From positions 1-64,000 of the forward strand of contig NZ_JAGKSP010000007.1 of NCBI RefSeq assembly GCF_017942085.1: a stretch of DNA of 64,000 nt, read 5' to 3'. The notes beneath the pieces were generated by a model, which had not been told where the DNA came from, made no database searches, and saw only the letters and a program-made list of their open reading frames with translations. Of this stretch, positions 17,011 to 24,770 are shown piece after piece. This stretch comes from Paenibacillus lignilyticus. Its GTDB lineage: Bacteria > Bacillota > Bacilli > Paenibacillales > Paenibacillaceae. The position numbers were made by a program, and so were the translations under genes. How positions within the stretch are numbered: the first letter of the stretch is position 1; the number at the start of each line of letters is the position of its first letter.

Positions 17011-18231
17011 ATGCTGAAAGTAACAAACCGCTTGTGGATGAAATCTGTTTCATTAAGATGGCTTTTCGGGCTGAAGCTCGTTTACGATCTCGTCCTGACC
17101 GGGATGTTTTATTTTGAGAACTCCATCACGGTCTTTTGGAAGCTAAGCTTTATTGTGTTTTCTGTACTGGTTTTTTTATTCGTCAATCTCTTCTATTCCA
17201 GTTTGAAAAAGCATTGGCTATTATACCTTTTGGTCATCGATTTCTTGGTATCTGCTTCGTACGGCTATATCTACATCGGGGGCAAAATCCCCAACCATCT
17301 GTTTAACGGCATTACGGCTCTAGCCATATTCATGTTCGTGAAGAATACCCGGCTGCTCATCGCATCCGGCGTGCTGCTGCTGTTTCTCTACTTGGCTGCC
17401 ATGTGCACCATAGATTGGACGTTGTATCAGCATCTGAATGTATCGGGTTATTTTATATCCTCTTCGTTTATCGTGTTTGCGTGTATTGTGAGCTTTATGA
17501 TTCATTTCTATAAAAGAGCAAGCGCGGATACGATGCAGCTGTATGATCAACTGAAGCAGTCCCATGAGCAGTTGAAGGAATATGCCCTCCAAACAGAGGA
17601 ATGGGCGGCCGCCAGGGAGAGAGTAAGAATTACTCGGGAAATCCATGATGCGGTCGGTCATAAGCTGACGGCATCGCTGGTTCAAATTCAAGCGGCTCAT
17701 AAGCTCAGCAAGCTTGATGCCGCACGCAGTGAGCAAGCCTACCTGGAATGCGAGGGGTTAATCCGATCTGCTTTGCAAGAGGTGCGTCTATCCGTAAGGG
17801 TGATCAGAGATGAACCTCATAGTTTGACTTCCTTCAATGAAAAGCTAACCAGCCTAGCGGAAGAATTCACTAAATTCGCCAAGGTTCACACGGTCTTGGA
17901 GGTTAAGGGGACGCCGGCTGCGCCTCTTCCGGGAGATCTTCAATTAACCGTTTATCGGATCATTCAAGAATCCCTTACCAACGCTCAGAAGCATGGCCAC
18001 GCGACGAATGCCGTCATTGTGTTGACCTATGCCGAAACCGGATTTTCATTGACGATACGTAATAACGGAGAGCGGCCTGTTGAACTCAAGCCGGGGTTTG
18101 GGTTAATGAACCTGCAAGAACGAGTGATGGAATGGAACGGAGAAGTCCGTTTTAGGATGGATCCGGGCAACGACTTTGCTGTAGAAGTAACGATTCCTTA
18201 TTCCAAAACAGAAACGGAGCAACGAAGTTGA
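17011..18231 (+). CDS. DesK/NarX-type sensor histidine kinase
   Basis: A 406-residue kinase with four to six hydrophobic segments in the first 170 residues (for example YLLVIDFLVSASYGYIYIG and FIVFACIVSFMIHFY), a coiled linker, the HisKA_3 dimerisation box ITREIHDAVGHKLTASLVQ near 210-228, and a HATPase domain with ESLTNAQKHGHA and GFGLMNLQERV. Membrane-embedded sensing of envelope or lipid state is common in this family; the signal is unknown here. The ATG follows TAGGGAGTAACAGAGG. It overlaps the response regulator start (TTGA), so the pair is translationally coupled. Confidence 0.9.
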   Translation: MLKVTNRLWMKSVSLRWLFGLKLVYDLVLTGMFYFENSITVFWKLSFIVFSVLVFLFVNLFYSSLKKHWLLYLLVIDFLVSASYGYIYIGGKIPNHLFNGITALAIFMFVKNTRLLIASGVLLLFLYLAAMCTIDWTLYQHLNVSGYFISSSFIVFACIVSFMIHFYKRASADTMQLYDQLKQSHEQLKEYALQTEEWAAARERVRITREIHDAVGHKLTASLVQIQAAHKLSKLDAARSEQAYLECEGLIRSALQEVRLSVRVIRDEPHSLTSFNEKLTSLAEEFTKFAKVHTVLEVKGTPAAPLPGDLQLTVYRIIQESLTNAQKHGHATNAVIVLTYAETGFSLTIRNNGERPVELKPGFGLMNLQERVMEWNGEVRFRMDPGNDFAVEVTIPYSKTETEQRS

Positions 18232-18890
18232 AAATCCTCATTGTCGACGACCAGCGCCTGATGAGAGAGGGGCTTGCGACCATCATTGGTTTGGAGCCGG
18301 GGATGGAAGTGATCGGGACGGCCGAGGATGGCAGGGATGCTTTTGCCCAAGCGGTGGAAAAGCAGCCTGACGTTGTGTTGATGGATATTCGTATGCCGGG
18401 CATGGATGGCGTGGAAGGATCGGAACTGATTCTCAAGCACTTTCCGGAGACGAAGGTGTTGATTCTGACGACGTTCGATGACGCGGAACTCATTTTGCAG
18501 GTTCTGGAGAAAGGCGTTCATGGCTACTTGTTGAAGGACATGCCGTCGGAGGCTATCATCTCTGCGATCCAATCGGTATACAACGGCGGAACGGTGCTTC
18601 AACACGATATTACGGCTATGCTGCTCAAGGAATTAAAGAAAGTGTCGGATATGAGCCCTGATCCGGCGCATCCGCTAAGTAAATCGGAGCCGCATGAGCT
18701 GAGTCAGTTGACCGAGAGAGAGAAAGATGTGATCGCGTTACTGGGCAAAGGTCTTAATAACAGAGAAATTGCCGGGTTGCTGCATCTTTCGGAAGGTACC
18801 GTGAAGAATCATGTATCCAATTTAATCGCGAAGCTGGGGCTGCGCGATCGGACGCAGGCAGCGATCTATGCGGTACGTCATCTTTTATAA
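18228..18890 (+). CDS. NarL/LuxR-family response regulator
   Basis: A 220-residue regulator with receiver motifs VDDQRLMREG, phospho-acceptor Asp in VVLMDIRMPGMDG near 54 and Lys in YLLKDMP near 104. The LuxR helix-turn-helix is LTEREKDVIALLGKGLNNREIAGLLHLSEGT and following, near 160-200. It starts at TTG 18228, overlapping the kinase stop by 4 nt. No transporter or other obvious target gene lies beside it. It may regulate distant genes; the pairing with the preceding kinase is very likely. Confidence 0.92.
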   Translation: MKILIVDDQRLMREGLATIIGLEPGMEVIGTAEDGRDAFAQAVEKQPDVVLMDIRMPGMDGVEGSELILKHFPETKVLILTTFDDAELILQVLEKGVHGYLLKDMPSEAIISAIQSVYNGGTVLQHDITAMLLKELKKVSDMSPDPAHPLSKSEPHELSQLTEREKDVIALLGKGLNNREIAGLLHLSEGTVKNHVSNLIAKLGLRDRTQAAIYAVRHLL

Positions 18891-19048
18891 GGAAAGGGCG
18901 TGACTTTTGGCAGGTAAGCATGAAAGTGTTCATGCGCGGCGTTCCGATGGGAGGGCTCTTGCCAGTTGGAGTTCATGACTTTTCACAGCATTGCTTAAGC
19001 CCTTTTCTTGATATAATACCTGGATGTTAGAAGAGAGGAAGGGATGTA

Positions 19049-19432
19049 ATGAAAAAGGGTTGGTTTGAACTAGGCAAGGACAAGTGTGATAAAGGTTATC
19101 TCCGCGATGGCTCGGGCAGCTCGAAGACGTGGAAAATCCATATTTATTCGTATGAAGACGAAGACGATTCAACGCCGGATGCCACTTTGATCTTGAATAA
19201 GACCGAAGGAAACGGCAATGGATATTTCTTAGTTGAGCTTTCCGTTACCTATATAGGCCGAGCCACCATGTTTGATGAGGTCATTGCGTTGGTCAATAAG
19301 CTGGATGCGCTCAGCAGCGATAACGATTCCCTTAGTTTGACGGAACATTTGATGGTTTGTCACGAGTTTTTTGATTGTGGCCGAAGTATGGCGCAATCCA
19401 ATAATTTGAATGTTAGAATGCAGTCCCAGTAA
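19049..19432 (+). CDS. Hypothetical protein, 127 residues
   Basis: I do not recognise a family. The protein is acidic and soluble-looking, with no signal peptide or membrane segment. It has a Gly/Ser-Lys-rich start (KGYLRDGSGSSKTWKIHIYSY), an acidic stretch YEDEDDSTPDA, and two cysteines late in the chain (MVCHEFFDCGRSM). The ATG has a good ribosome site (GAGGAAGGG) and the frame is terminated inside an intrinsic terminator, so it is probably expressed as a single gene. Confidence 0.7.
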   Translation: MKKGWFELGKDKCDKGYLRDGSGSSKTWKIHIYSYEDEDDSTPDATLILNKTEGNGNGYFLVELSVTYIGRATMFDEVIALVNKLDALSSDNDSLSLTEHLMVCHEFFDCGRSMAQSNNLNVRMQSQ

Positions 19433-19450
19433 GCCGGGGCTGCGTTTTTT
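19420..19450 (+). terminator. Terminator overlapping the stop of the hypothetical gene
   Basis: GCAGTCCC/GGGGCTGC (one wobble pair) with an 8-nt loop is followed by six T. The stem begins in the last codons of the gene. Confidence 0.8.
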
Positions 19451-19461
19451 ATTATCCAACA

Positions 19462-19550
19462 TTAACCATATAAATTAAAATGGATAGTTACTTGCTTTTC
19501 GAGTGTAACCATGATATATTGTAACCAGCAAAACAAATATAGATAGTTAC
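19462..19550 (+). promoter_or_regulatory. Promoter bracketed by two GTAAC-N20-GTTAC operators (peptide/msrAB operon)
   Basis: Left operator: TTAAC 19462-19466 and GTTAC 19487-19491, abutting the -35 TTGCTT (19492-19497). A 17-bp spacer leads to -10 TATATT (19515-19520). Right operator: GTAAC 19521-19525 and GTTAC 19546-19550. Same architecture as at 8298 and 15359. Confidence 0.82.
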
Positions 19551-19570
19551 TTAAGAGGAGGATGTTAAAT

Positions 19571-19657
19571 ATGTACAGAAAAATAATCACTTGGACTCTT
19601 CTCGTTGCTCTTGTCGGCGGATCTATTTATGAAATAAATTGCTTCTTGAACTATTAA
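19571..19657 (+). CDS. 28-residue hydrophobic peptide upstream of msrAB
   Basis: A short frame, MYRKIITWTLLVALVGGSIY followed by EINCFLNY and TAA. It has a textbook ribosome site (AGGAGG, 9 nt before the ATG) and starts only 20 bp after the right operator, so it is the first gene of the msrAB transcript. A basic N-terminus and about 14 hydrophobic residues suggest a single membrane span with one cysteine facing out. Its function is unknown: a stress-induced membrane microprotein, a partner of MsrAB, or a leader peptide. Its stop is 24 bp before the msrAB start. Confidence 0.6.
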   Translation: MYRKIITWTLLVALVGGSIYEINCFLNY

Positions 19658-19681
19658 GATCCGGGCGGAGGAGAACGAACA

Positions 19682-20839
19682 TTGACATTCAAAAAGAGCA
19701 TGTTGATTGTATTGGCGATGGCCCTGGTAATGATTATTGGTTATTCCGTCTATATGTCCCATCACAATAAAGAACTGGCGAAGGAGCAAGAGCTGTTAAC
19801 GACGTTTATTAAAAACTCGAATACGCCTTACGAAATCGCGGTATTTGCCGGTGGATGCTTCTGGCCCATGGAAGAGGTTTTCGAGAAAGTGGATGGCGTC
19901 TTGCGCGTCGAGTCGGGGTACACGGGAGGACATAAGAAGAATCCCACGTATGAGGAAGTGGGCTCCCAAACTACAGGGCATCTCGAGTCGGTAGAGGTGC
20001 TCTATAACCCGCATCAGCTGACGTATGAAGACCTTTTGCAGGTTTATTGGCGAAGCATTGACCCTACGGATGCGGAAGGCCAATTCGCCGATCGCGGCAG
20101 TGAATATCGAACCGCCGTGTTTTACAGCAGCAAGGAGCAGAAGGAGCTGGCTGAAGCATCGCGAGATGAATTAGCGGCATCCAAGAGGTTCAAGCAGCCG
20201 ATCGTTACGAAGATAGCAGCTGCTTCTACCTTTTACAAAGCCGAAACCGAACATCAGGATTATTACAAGAAAAATCCGCTCCAGCATGGGCTGACCGAGC
20301 TCGCCTCCGGCCGCGACTCTTTCCTGAATAGCGCTTGGGGCAAGGATCGGGAAGTGAAATTGCATGCCAAGATCGGGTTCAATCAAGCGTTCGATAAAGA
20401 AGAGAAGCTGAAAACGTTGACTAAGCATCAATTTAACGTCACTCAGAGGGATTTCGAGGATCCGCCATTCGAGAACGAATACTGGGCCAATGAAGAGGAA
20501 GGGATTTACGTCGATATCGTTTCGGGCGAGCCTTTATTCAGCTCTCAGGACCAATTTGATGCCGGTACGGGCTGGCCGAGTTTTACGAAGCCGTTAGAGT
20601 CGAACAATATTGTTTTGAAACCGGATCCCGGCTTATTCTCGTCGTCGACCCAAGTAAGAAGCCGTCACGCGGATTCCTTTCTGGGGCATGTATTCGATGA
20701 CGGGCCCAAACCAACGGGACTGCGATACTGCATAAACTCATCGTCGATGATCTTTATTCCGGCTGCCGAGCTTGATAAAAGCGGGTACGGCGAATATGCC
20801 GGACAATTTGCAAAGGAGAAGCTGCCCAGTGAGAGCTGA
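19682..20839 (+). CDS. msrAB: Membrane-anchored MsrA-MsrB methionine sulfoxide reductase fusion
   Basis: A 385-residue protein that repairs both diastereomers of methionine sulfoxide. The N-terminal anchor SMLIVLAMALVMIIGYSVYM (about 6-25) implies that the domains work outside the membrane. MsrA follows, with the catalytic Cys in FAGGCFWPMEE near 58 and SGYTGGHKKNPTYEEV. MsrB begins near 255, with EYWANEEEGIYVDIVSGEPL, FDAGTGWPSF and the catalytic Cys in LRYCINSS near 362. The start is TTG 19682 after GGAGGAG. It overlaps the DinB gene by 11 nt. Control by the paired operators suggests stress induction. Confidence 0.93.
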   Translation: MTFKKSMLIVLAMALVMIIGYSVYMSHHNKELAKEQELLTTFIKNSNTPYEIAVFAGGCFWPMEEVFEKVDGVLRVESGYTGGHKKNPTYEEVGSQTTGHLESVEVLYNPHQLTYEDLLQVYWRSIDPTDAEGQFADRGSEYRTAVFYSSKEQKELAEASRDELAASKRFKQPIVTKIAAASTFYKAETEHQDYYKKNPLQHGLTELASGRDSFLNSAWGKDREVKLHAKIGFNQAFDKEEKLKTLTKHQFNVTQRDFEDPPFENEYWANEEEGIYVDIVSGEPLFSSQDQFDAGTGWPSFTKPLESNNIVLKPDPGLFSSSTQVRSRHADSFLGHVFDDGPKPTGLRYCINSSSMIFIPAAELDKSGYGEYAGQFAKEKLPSES

Positions 20840-21299
20840 ATTCGCACTTCGCCAATTGAACAAACACATCAAAAAAATCATTCGTGTGCTCCAACCATGT
20901 CCGCCGGAGAAACGAGCCCTGATCCCGGCAGGCTACAGCAACAATATCCACTGGCATTTGGGCCATGTTCTGGTCATCACGCATTTTGATGTTCTTGTTC
21001 TTTCGGGGCAGCCGGACCTCTTCTCCTTGCCTGAGCGCTATCAAGATTTCTTCGCCTATGGCACGAGGCCCGCGGATTGGCAGGGAGAACCGCCTGAGTG
21101 GGACGAATTGATCGCCAAGCTCAAAGAATTGAACAAGCATATCCACGAGACGCTGAGGGACAAACTGGACGAGCCTGTAAGAGAGAACGTCCTGCACGCC
21201 GAGAATATCGGCGAGCTCCTCTACTTGACCGCGATGCATATGCACTATCACCAAGGTGTTGTGTACGGCATGCTGAATTCGTTGAATGTTGATAAATAA
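20829..21299 (+). CDS. DinB-like four-helix protein
   Basis: About 156 residues from GTG 20829, which has AAAGGAG upstream; an upstream ATG at 20772 lacks a site and would lie deep inside msrAB. The DinB/YfiT-type fold is suggested by the metal-binding histidines in NNIHWHLGHVLVITHF near 36-51 and MHMHYHQGVVYGML near 137-150. Family members include thiol-transferase-like enzymes and proteins of unknown function. It sits between two methionine sulfoxide reductase genes, so a redox or thiol role is plausible but inferred. Confidence 0.8.
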   Translation: MRAEFALRQLNKHIKKIIRVLQPCPPEKRALIPAGYSNNIHWHLGHVLVITHFDVLVLSGQPDLFSLPERYQDFFAYGTRPADWQGEPPEWDELIAKLKELNKHIHETLRDKLDEPVRENVLHAENIGELLYLTAMHMHYHQGVVYGMLNSLNVDK

Positions 21300-21318
21300 C
21301 ATACGGGGAGATGGCTAT

Positions 21319-21783
21319 ATGAAAACGAACGCTAAACAAGGCGCAGCCGTGAATTTTAATAAAGAAGAGAAGTTAAAGCAGCTAACTAAACAACAATATG
21401 ACGTAACGCAGCGCGGTATAGACGAGAGACCGTTCGCTAACGAATACTGGGACAACGAAGAAGATGGCATTTACGTCGATGTCGTTTCCGGCGAGCCTTT
21501 GTTCAGCTCCAAGGACAAATATGATGCGTGTACAGGCTGGCCCAGCTTCTCCAAGCCGCTGGAGTCCGATAATGTCGTGCTGAAACGCAAAGGTTTCTTC
21601 TCTGGAACGGAGGTTAGAAGCCGCAATGCGGATTCCTTCCTGGGCGACGTGTTTAACGATGGACCTGCGTCGACGGGGATGCGGTTCTGTATGAACTCTG
21701 CCGCCATGGAATTTATACCGAAAGCCGATCTGGAGAAAAGAGGCTATGGCGCATATGCCGCGCTGTTTAGCGAAGAGTCATAA
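21319..21783 (+). CDS. msrB: Methionine-R-sulfoxide reductase MsrB
   Basis: A 154-residue free-standing MsrB without signal peptide, so cytoplasmic. It closely matches the MsrB half of the upstream fusion (EYWDNEEDGIYVDVVSGEPL, YDACTGWPSFSKPLES), with the catalytic Cys in MRFCMNSAAMEF near 141. ATG 21319 with GGGGAG 8 nt upstream is preferred to the in-frame ATG 21286 that overlaps dinB. It is the last gene of the peptide-msrAB-dinB-msrB operon. The pair provides an extracytoplasmic and a cytoplasmic enzyme from one promoter. Confidence 0.93.
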   Translation: MKTNAKQGAAVNFNKEEKLKQLTKQQYDVTQRGIDERPFANEYWDNEEDGIYVDVVSGEPLFSSKDKYDACTGWPSFSKPLESDNVVLKRKGFFSGTEVRSRNADSFLGDVFNDGPASTGMRFCMNSAAMEFIPKADLEKRGYGAYAALFSEES

Positions 21784-21793
21784 TAATGATGCA

Positions 21794-21868
21794 GCCTCTA
21801 TTCTATAGAGGCTTGCTTATAAAAAAAGGCGGCCGAAGTTCCTGACAAGGAATGAGGTCGCCTTTATT
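21794..21868. terminator. Two hairpins after msrB
   Basis: GCCTCTA/TAGAGGC (21794-21812) is followed by a larger stem AAAGGCGGCC/GGTCGCCTTT (21825-21865, one wobble pair, inner TTCC/GGAA) with A and T tracts on both sides, so the second can act in either direction. Confidence 0.7.
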
Positions 21869-21869
21869 G

Positions 21870-22250
21870 TCTTTCACTAACATCCCCGCGGGGAGCGAAG
21901 AGCGGGCCTCCAGGTTACCGTGCGAGCGGCAAAGCCGCGAGCACCTGGTAACCCCAAACGCGCGCCGAAAGTAAAGCGTGTCCCGAACGGGACGAAAGCG
22001 AGGACATGCACGCACCTGATCACACGCGTCTCTGAACCGGACTACGTTCTCATGTTCCCGCGAGGGACACCAGGTGGATAAAACCCGCCAAAAGGGAAGC
22101 GTGTCCCGAATGGGACGAAAGCGATCGTACGCGCCAAACAAAACTCGCGAGCGCTTCTCTGTGGCTCCAACGTTATTCAAATTCCGGGTGTCCAGAGGGA
22201 CGGGTCCCTCGGGGTCCCTTGCAGGGGGATTTAGGGGGTCTAAAAAAGTT
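21870..22250. other. GC-rich structured non-coding block
   Basis: No supportable gene. A nested dyad at 21913-21953 combines GGTTACC/GGTAACC, TGC/GCA and GCGGC/GCCGC. A 25-bp motif with a GTCCC-GAA-GGGAC hairpin and GAAAGCG tail occurs at 21976-22000 and again, one base different, at 22099-22123 (123 bp apart). Further GGGAC/GTCCC dyads lie at 22053-22073 and 22190-22220. A minus-strand frame across it (21803-22261) is repetitive and low-complexity and is not called. It could be a degenerate repeat element or a structured RNA. Confidence 0.5.
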
Positions 22251-22251
22251 G

Positions 22252-22292
22252 TTGACTTCACCCCGAAATTAAGATATCTTTAATTCAAGATA
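22252..22292 (+). promoter_or_regulatory. MhqR-type box and promoter of the marR (mhqR-like) gene
   Basis: -35 TTGACT (22252-22257), 17-bp spacer, -10 TATCTT (22275-22280). The -10 is part of the dyad TATCTTTAATTCAAGATA (22275-22292, 9-bp arms with one mismatch). The known Bacillus MhqR site is a TATCTCGAATTCGAGATA-type palindrome. Repressor binding here would block its own promoter. Confidence 0.8.
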
Positions 22293-22327
22293 ATTAACTC
22301 CAAGACATTAAAGGGAGGTGAACGCAA

Positions 22328-22774
22328 ATGTCATTCCAACTCGATGACGACCAAGCGGTCTCGCTTAAAGCTTTCGTTGTGCTTTCCAAAGCCTTCAGAA
22401 CGTTAATGGACAAAGCCGTTAAAGATATGAAGCAATACGAGCTGTCCTCTTCCGAATTTACGATTCTCGAAGTGCTCTACACGAAGGGCCGAATTCCGCT
22501 TCAGCAAATCGGCGAGAAGATCCTGGTCACCAGTGGCAGCATCACGTACAATATCGATAAACTGGAGAAGAAAGGGCTGCTTAAGCGGATCCCGTGTGAA
22601 GACGATCGCAGAGTCATCTTTGCGGAAATCACGCAAGCCGGGAACGACTTGTTTGATGACATTTTTCCCAAGCATGCCGCTTCCATACACTTGATGTCAC
22701 AAAGTTTATCGCAAGAAGAGAAGCTGACCCTTATTGAGCTTCTGAAGAAATTAGGAAAAGGCGTAGAAAGTTAG
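22328..22774 (+). CDS. mhqR: MarR-family repressor, MhqR-like
   Basis: A 148-residue MarR-type winged-helix regulator: dimerisation helices at both ends, HTH near 50-90 (GRIPLQQIGEKILVTSGSITYNIDKLEKKG and following) and the wing KRIPCEDDRRVIFAEIT. The same length and context as Bacillus MhqR, which represses quinone-detoxification genes and is released by electrophiles. Support for that identity: the MhqR-like boxes here, before both doxX genes, and the DoxX-dioxygenase-hydrolase gene set downstream, which matches the MhqP, MhqO/E and MhqD proteins. ATG follows AAGGGAGGTG. The single Cys in IPCEDDRR could be the sensor residue, which I cannot confirm. Confidence 0.88.
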   Translation: MSFQLDDDQAVSLKAFVVLSKAFRTLMDKAVKDMKQYELSSSEFTILEVLYTKGRIPLQQIGEKILVTSGSITYNIDKLEKKGLLKRIPCEDDRRVIFAEITQAGNDLFDDIFPKHAASIHLMSQSLSQEEKLTLIELLKKLGKGVES

Positions 22775-22803
22775 AAGCATCCATAACGCTTTTTTTTATC
22801 ATA

Positions 22804-22821
22804 TATCTTTAATTCAAGATT
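22804..22821 (+). promoter_or_regulatory. MhqR-type box before doxX copy 1
   Basis: TATCTTTAATTCAAGATT, identical to the box before the regulator gene except for the last base. It lies about 30 bp upstream of the ATG and would cover the promoter; no strong -35 is evident. Confidence 0.78.
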
Positions 22822-22854
22822 ATTAAAACCAAAACAAAATGGAGGTCATAAGAA

Positions 22855-23256
22855 ATGTTAGCATTAGGATTATTAATTATTCGCGTAGTAATTGGTTTGT
22901 TGTTTATCGGACACGGTGCACAGAAGCTGTTTGGCTGGTTTGGCGGTTACGGTCCGAAGGGAACGGGCGGCTGGATGGAATCGATCGGCATGAAACCCGG
23001 CGTTCTGATGGCTGTTCTGGCTGGGCTCATGGAATTCGTCGGCGGGGCGCTCTTCGCAGCCGGATTGTTCACACCGCTGGCAGCCGCGCTTATTGCACTA
23101 ACCATGCTTGGCGCAATCGTGAAAGTACACGGGAAGAACGGTCTATGGGTAACGGCGAACGGTTATGAATACCCGCTTGTCGCGCTCGCAGTTGTAGTCG
23201 GTGTTGCTTTTGCCGGAGCAGGCTCGTATTCGCTGGACGCACTGTTGTTTAACTAA
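22855..23256 (+). CDS. DoxX-family membrane protein, copy 1 (MhqP-like)
   Basis: A 133-residue membrane protein of four helices: [22 protein letters not shown], the glycine-rich loop [34 protein letters not shown], and a last helix [20 protein letters not shown]. DoxX proteins are membrane subunits linked to quinone or sulfur redox chemistry; in Bacillus, MhqP is under MhqR. The ATG follows a GGAGG 10 nt upstream. It is duplicated in tandem 465 bp downstream, including the upstream operator. Confidence 0.9.
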   Translation: MLALGLLIIRVVIGLLFIGHGAQKLFGWFGGYGPKGTGGWMESIGMKPGVLMAVLAGLMEFVGGALFAAGLFTPLAAALIALTMLGAIVKVHGKNGLWVTANGYEYPLVALAVVVGVAFAGAGSYSLDALLFN

Positions 23257-23269
23257 TACGTCTGCCCAA

Positions 23270-23287
23270 TATCTTTAATCAAAGATT
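23270..23287 (+). promoter_or_regulatory. MhqR-type box before doxX copy 2
   Basis: TATCTTTAATCAAAGATT, a slightly diverged copy of the box at 22804, carried along by the tandem duplication. Confidence 0.72.
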
Positions 23288-23319
23288 GTTAAAATAAAAC
23301 TATATGGAGGTCATAAGAA

Positions 23320-23718
23320 ATGTTAGCATTAGGATTATTGATGATTCGCGTAGTGATTGGTTTGTTGTTTATCGGACATGGTGCACAGAAGCTGCTTGGC
23401 TGGTTTGGCGGTTACGGTCCGAAGGGAACGGGCGGCTGGATGGAATCGATCGGCATGAAACCCGGCGTTCTGATGGCTGTTCTGGCTGGGCTCATGGAAT
23501 TAGTCGGCGGGGCGCTCTTCGCAGCCGGATTGTTTACTCCGCTGGCAGCCGCGCTAATTGCACTAACCATGCTTGGCGCAATCGTTAAAGTCCATGTGAA
23601 GAACGGGCTTTGGGTAACGGCTAACGGATATGAATATCCGCTTGTGGTTCTTGCGGTCGTGATCGGCGTAGCCTTCGCCGGAGCCGGCGCGTATTCGCTG
23701 GATGCCCTGATTAACTAA
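23320..23718 (+). CDS. DoxX-family membrane protein, copy 2 (MhqP-like)
   Basis: A 132-residue near-copy of the preceding gene. The proteins differ at only a few positions (for instance KLLGWFGG for [15 protein letters not shown] for LMEFVGG, and the last residues), and the first 250 bp of DNA are almost identical while the 3' ends differ more at silent sites. That points to a fairly recent tandem duplication under selection on the protein. About 100 bp separate it from the dioxygenase gene with no terminator visible, so it probably heads the dioxygenase-hydrolase-reductase transcript. Confidence 0.9.
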   Translation: MLALGLLMIRVVIGLLFIGHGAQKLLGWFGGYGPKGTGGWMESIGMKPGVLMAVLAGLMELVGGALFAAGLFTPLAAALIALTMLGAIVKVHVKNGLWVTANGYEYPLVVLAVVIGVAFAGAGAYSLDALIN

Positions 23719-23819
23719 TCACGGACACCTCATTATTTTCGGGAAAATGGCGGAATACTAACTGAAATAGCTGCTGATTCTGCACTAAACTAACAATAAT
23801 TCAATGGGAGTGATTGTTC

Positions 23820-24770
23820 ATGTCATTACAGACTGCCGGTATTCACCACATTACAGCCTTTGCAAGAGATCCGCAGGCGAATGTCGATTTCTACGCAGGT
23901 ATCCTTGGTCTGCGACTTGTAAAACGGACGATTAACTTTGATGCTCCGGATGTGTATCACCTGTACTTCGGCGACAAAGCCGGCACACCGGGCACCATTA
24001 TCACCTTCTTCCCATGGCCGAATTCCCGCAAAGGTAAAGTTGGCGGCGGGCAAGTGGGGATTACCACCTATGTAGTTCCTGTTGGAGCACTCGGCTTCTG
24101 GGAAGATCGTTTGAAAGGCTTTGGGATTGAAACAACGAAGGTGACTCGTTTCTCCGAGGACTATCTTCAGTTCACGGATAACGAAGGGCTGCGGCTTGAA
24201 ATCGTGGAACGCGAAGCCGGCGCGAACAATGAATGGTCCTTTGGCGGTGTTCCTACCGATAAAGCCATTAAAGGTTTTGGCGGAGCGGTATTGTTCAGTA
24301 CCAAATCGGCGCAAACGAGACACGCTCTCGAGCATATCATGGGCATGACCCAAATCGGCGAGGATCAAGGCTATGCACGTTTCCAAACCTCAGCTGATCT
24401 CGGGAACCTTATCGATGTACCGGTAGCGGACATGGAGTGGGGAGCAGGCGGCGCAGGTACGGTGCACCATATTGCATGGAGAGCGAAGGATTTCGAGGAA
24501 CATGCACAGTGGCAAACGGAAGTGCTGAACTCCGGCTATCAGCCGACTCAGATTATTGATCGCCAGTACTTTAACGCGATTTACTTCCGGGAAGCCGGCG
24601 GCATACTGTTCGAGATCGCTACGGATCCACCGGGATTCGCAAATGACGAAGCTGCAGATGCGCTGGGCGAGAAATTGATGCTGCCATCTTGGTTTGAGCC
24701 AAAACGTGATCAGATCGAAGCGAATCTGCATCCGATCCAAGTTCGTGAATTGGAGGCGAATAAGCAATGA
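23820..24770 (+). CDS. Ring-cleaving dioxygenase (VOC/glyoxalase fold, MhqO/MhqE-like)
   Basis: A protein of about 316 residues with two vicinal-oxygen-chelate modules. Metal ligands are expected in TAGIHHITAF near 5-14 and in GTVHHIAWRAKDF near 217-229, with a Glu in GILFEIATDPPGF near 260-272. Proteins of this family are annotated as extradiol ring-cleaving dioxygenases; Bacillus MhqO and MhqE protect against hydroquinones. I use ATG 23820, with GGGAG 9 nt upstream, in place of the TTG at 23814. It overlaps the hydrolase start (ATGA), so the two are coupled. Confidence 0.9.
   Translation: MSLQTAGIHHITAFARDPQANVDFYAGILGLRLVKRTINFDAPDVYHLYFGDKAGTPGTIITFFPWPNSRKGKVGGGQVGITTYVVPVGALGFWEDRLKGFGIETTKVTRFSEDYLQFTDNEGLRLEIVEREAGANNEWSFGGVPTDKAIKGFGGAVLFSTKSAQTRHALEHIMGMTQIGEDQGYARFQTSADLGNLIDVPVADMEWGAGGAGTVHHIAWRAKDFEEHAQWQTEVLNSGYQPTQIIDRQYFNAIYFREAGGILFEIATDPPGFANDEAADALGEKLMLPSWFEPKRDQIEANLHPIQVRELEANKQ

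Noticed and set aside
21803..22261. 152-residue minus-strand frame in the GC-rich block
   Set aside because: Internally repetitive (RFRP-RDTL twice) because it reads through repeated hairpin DNA; no domain or ribosome site.
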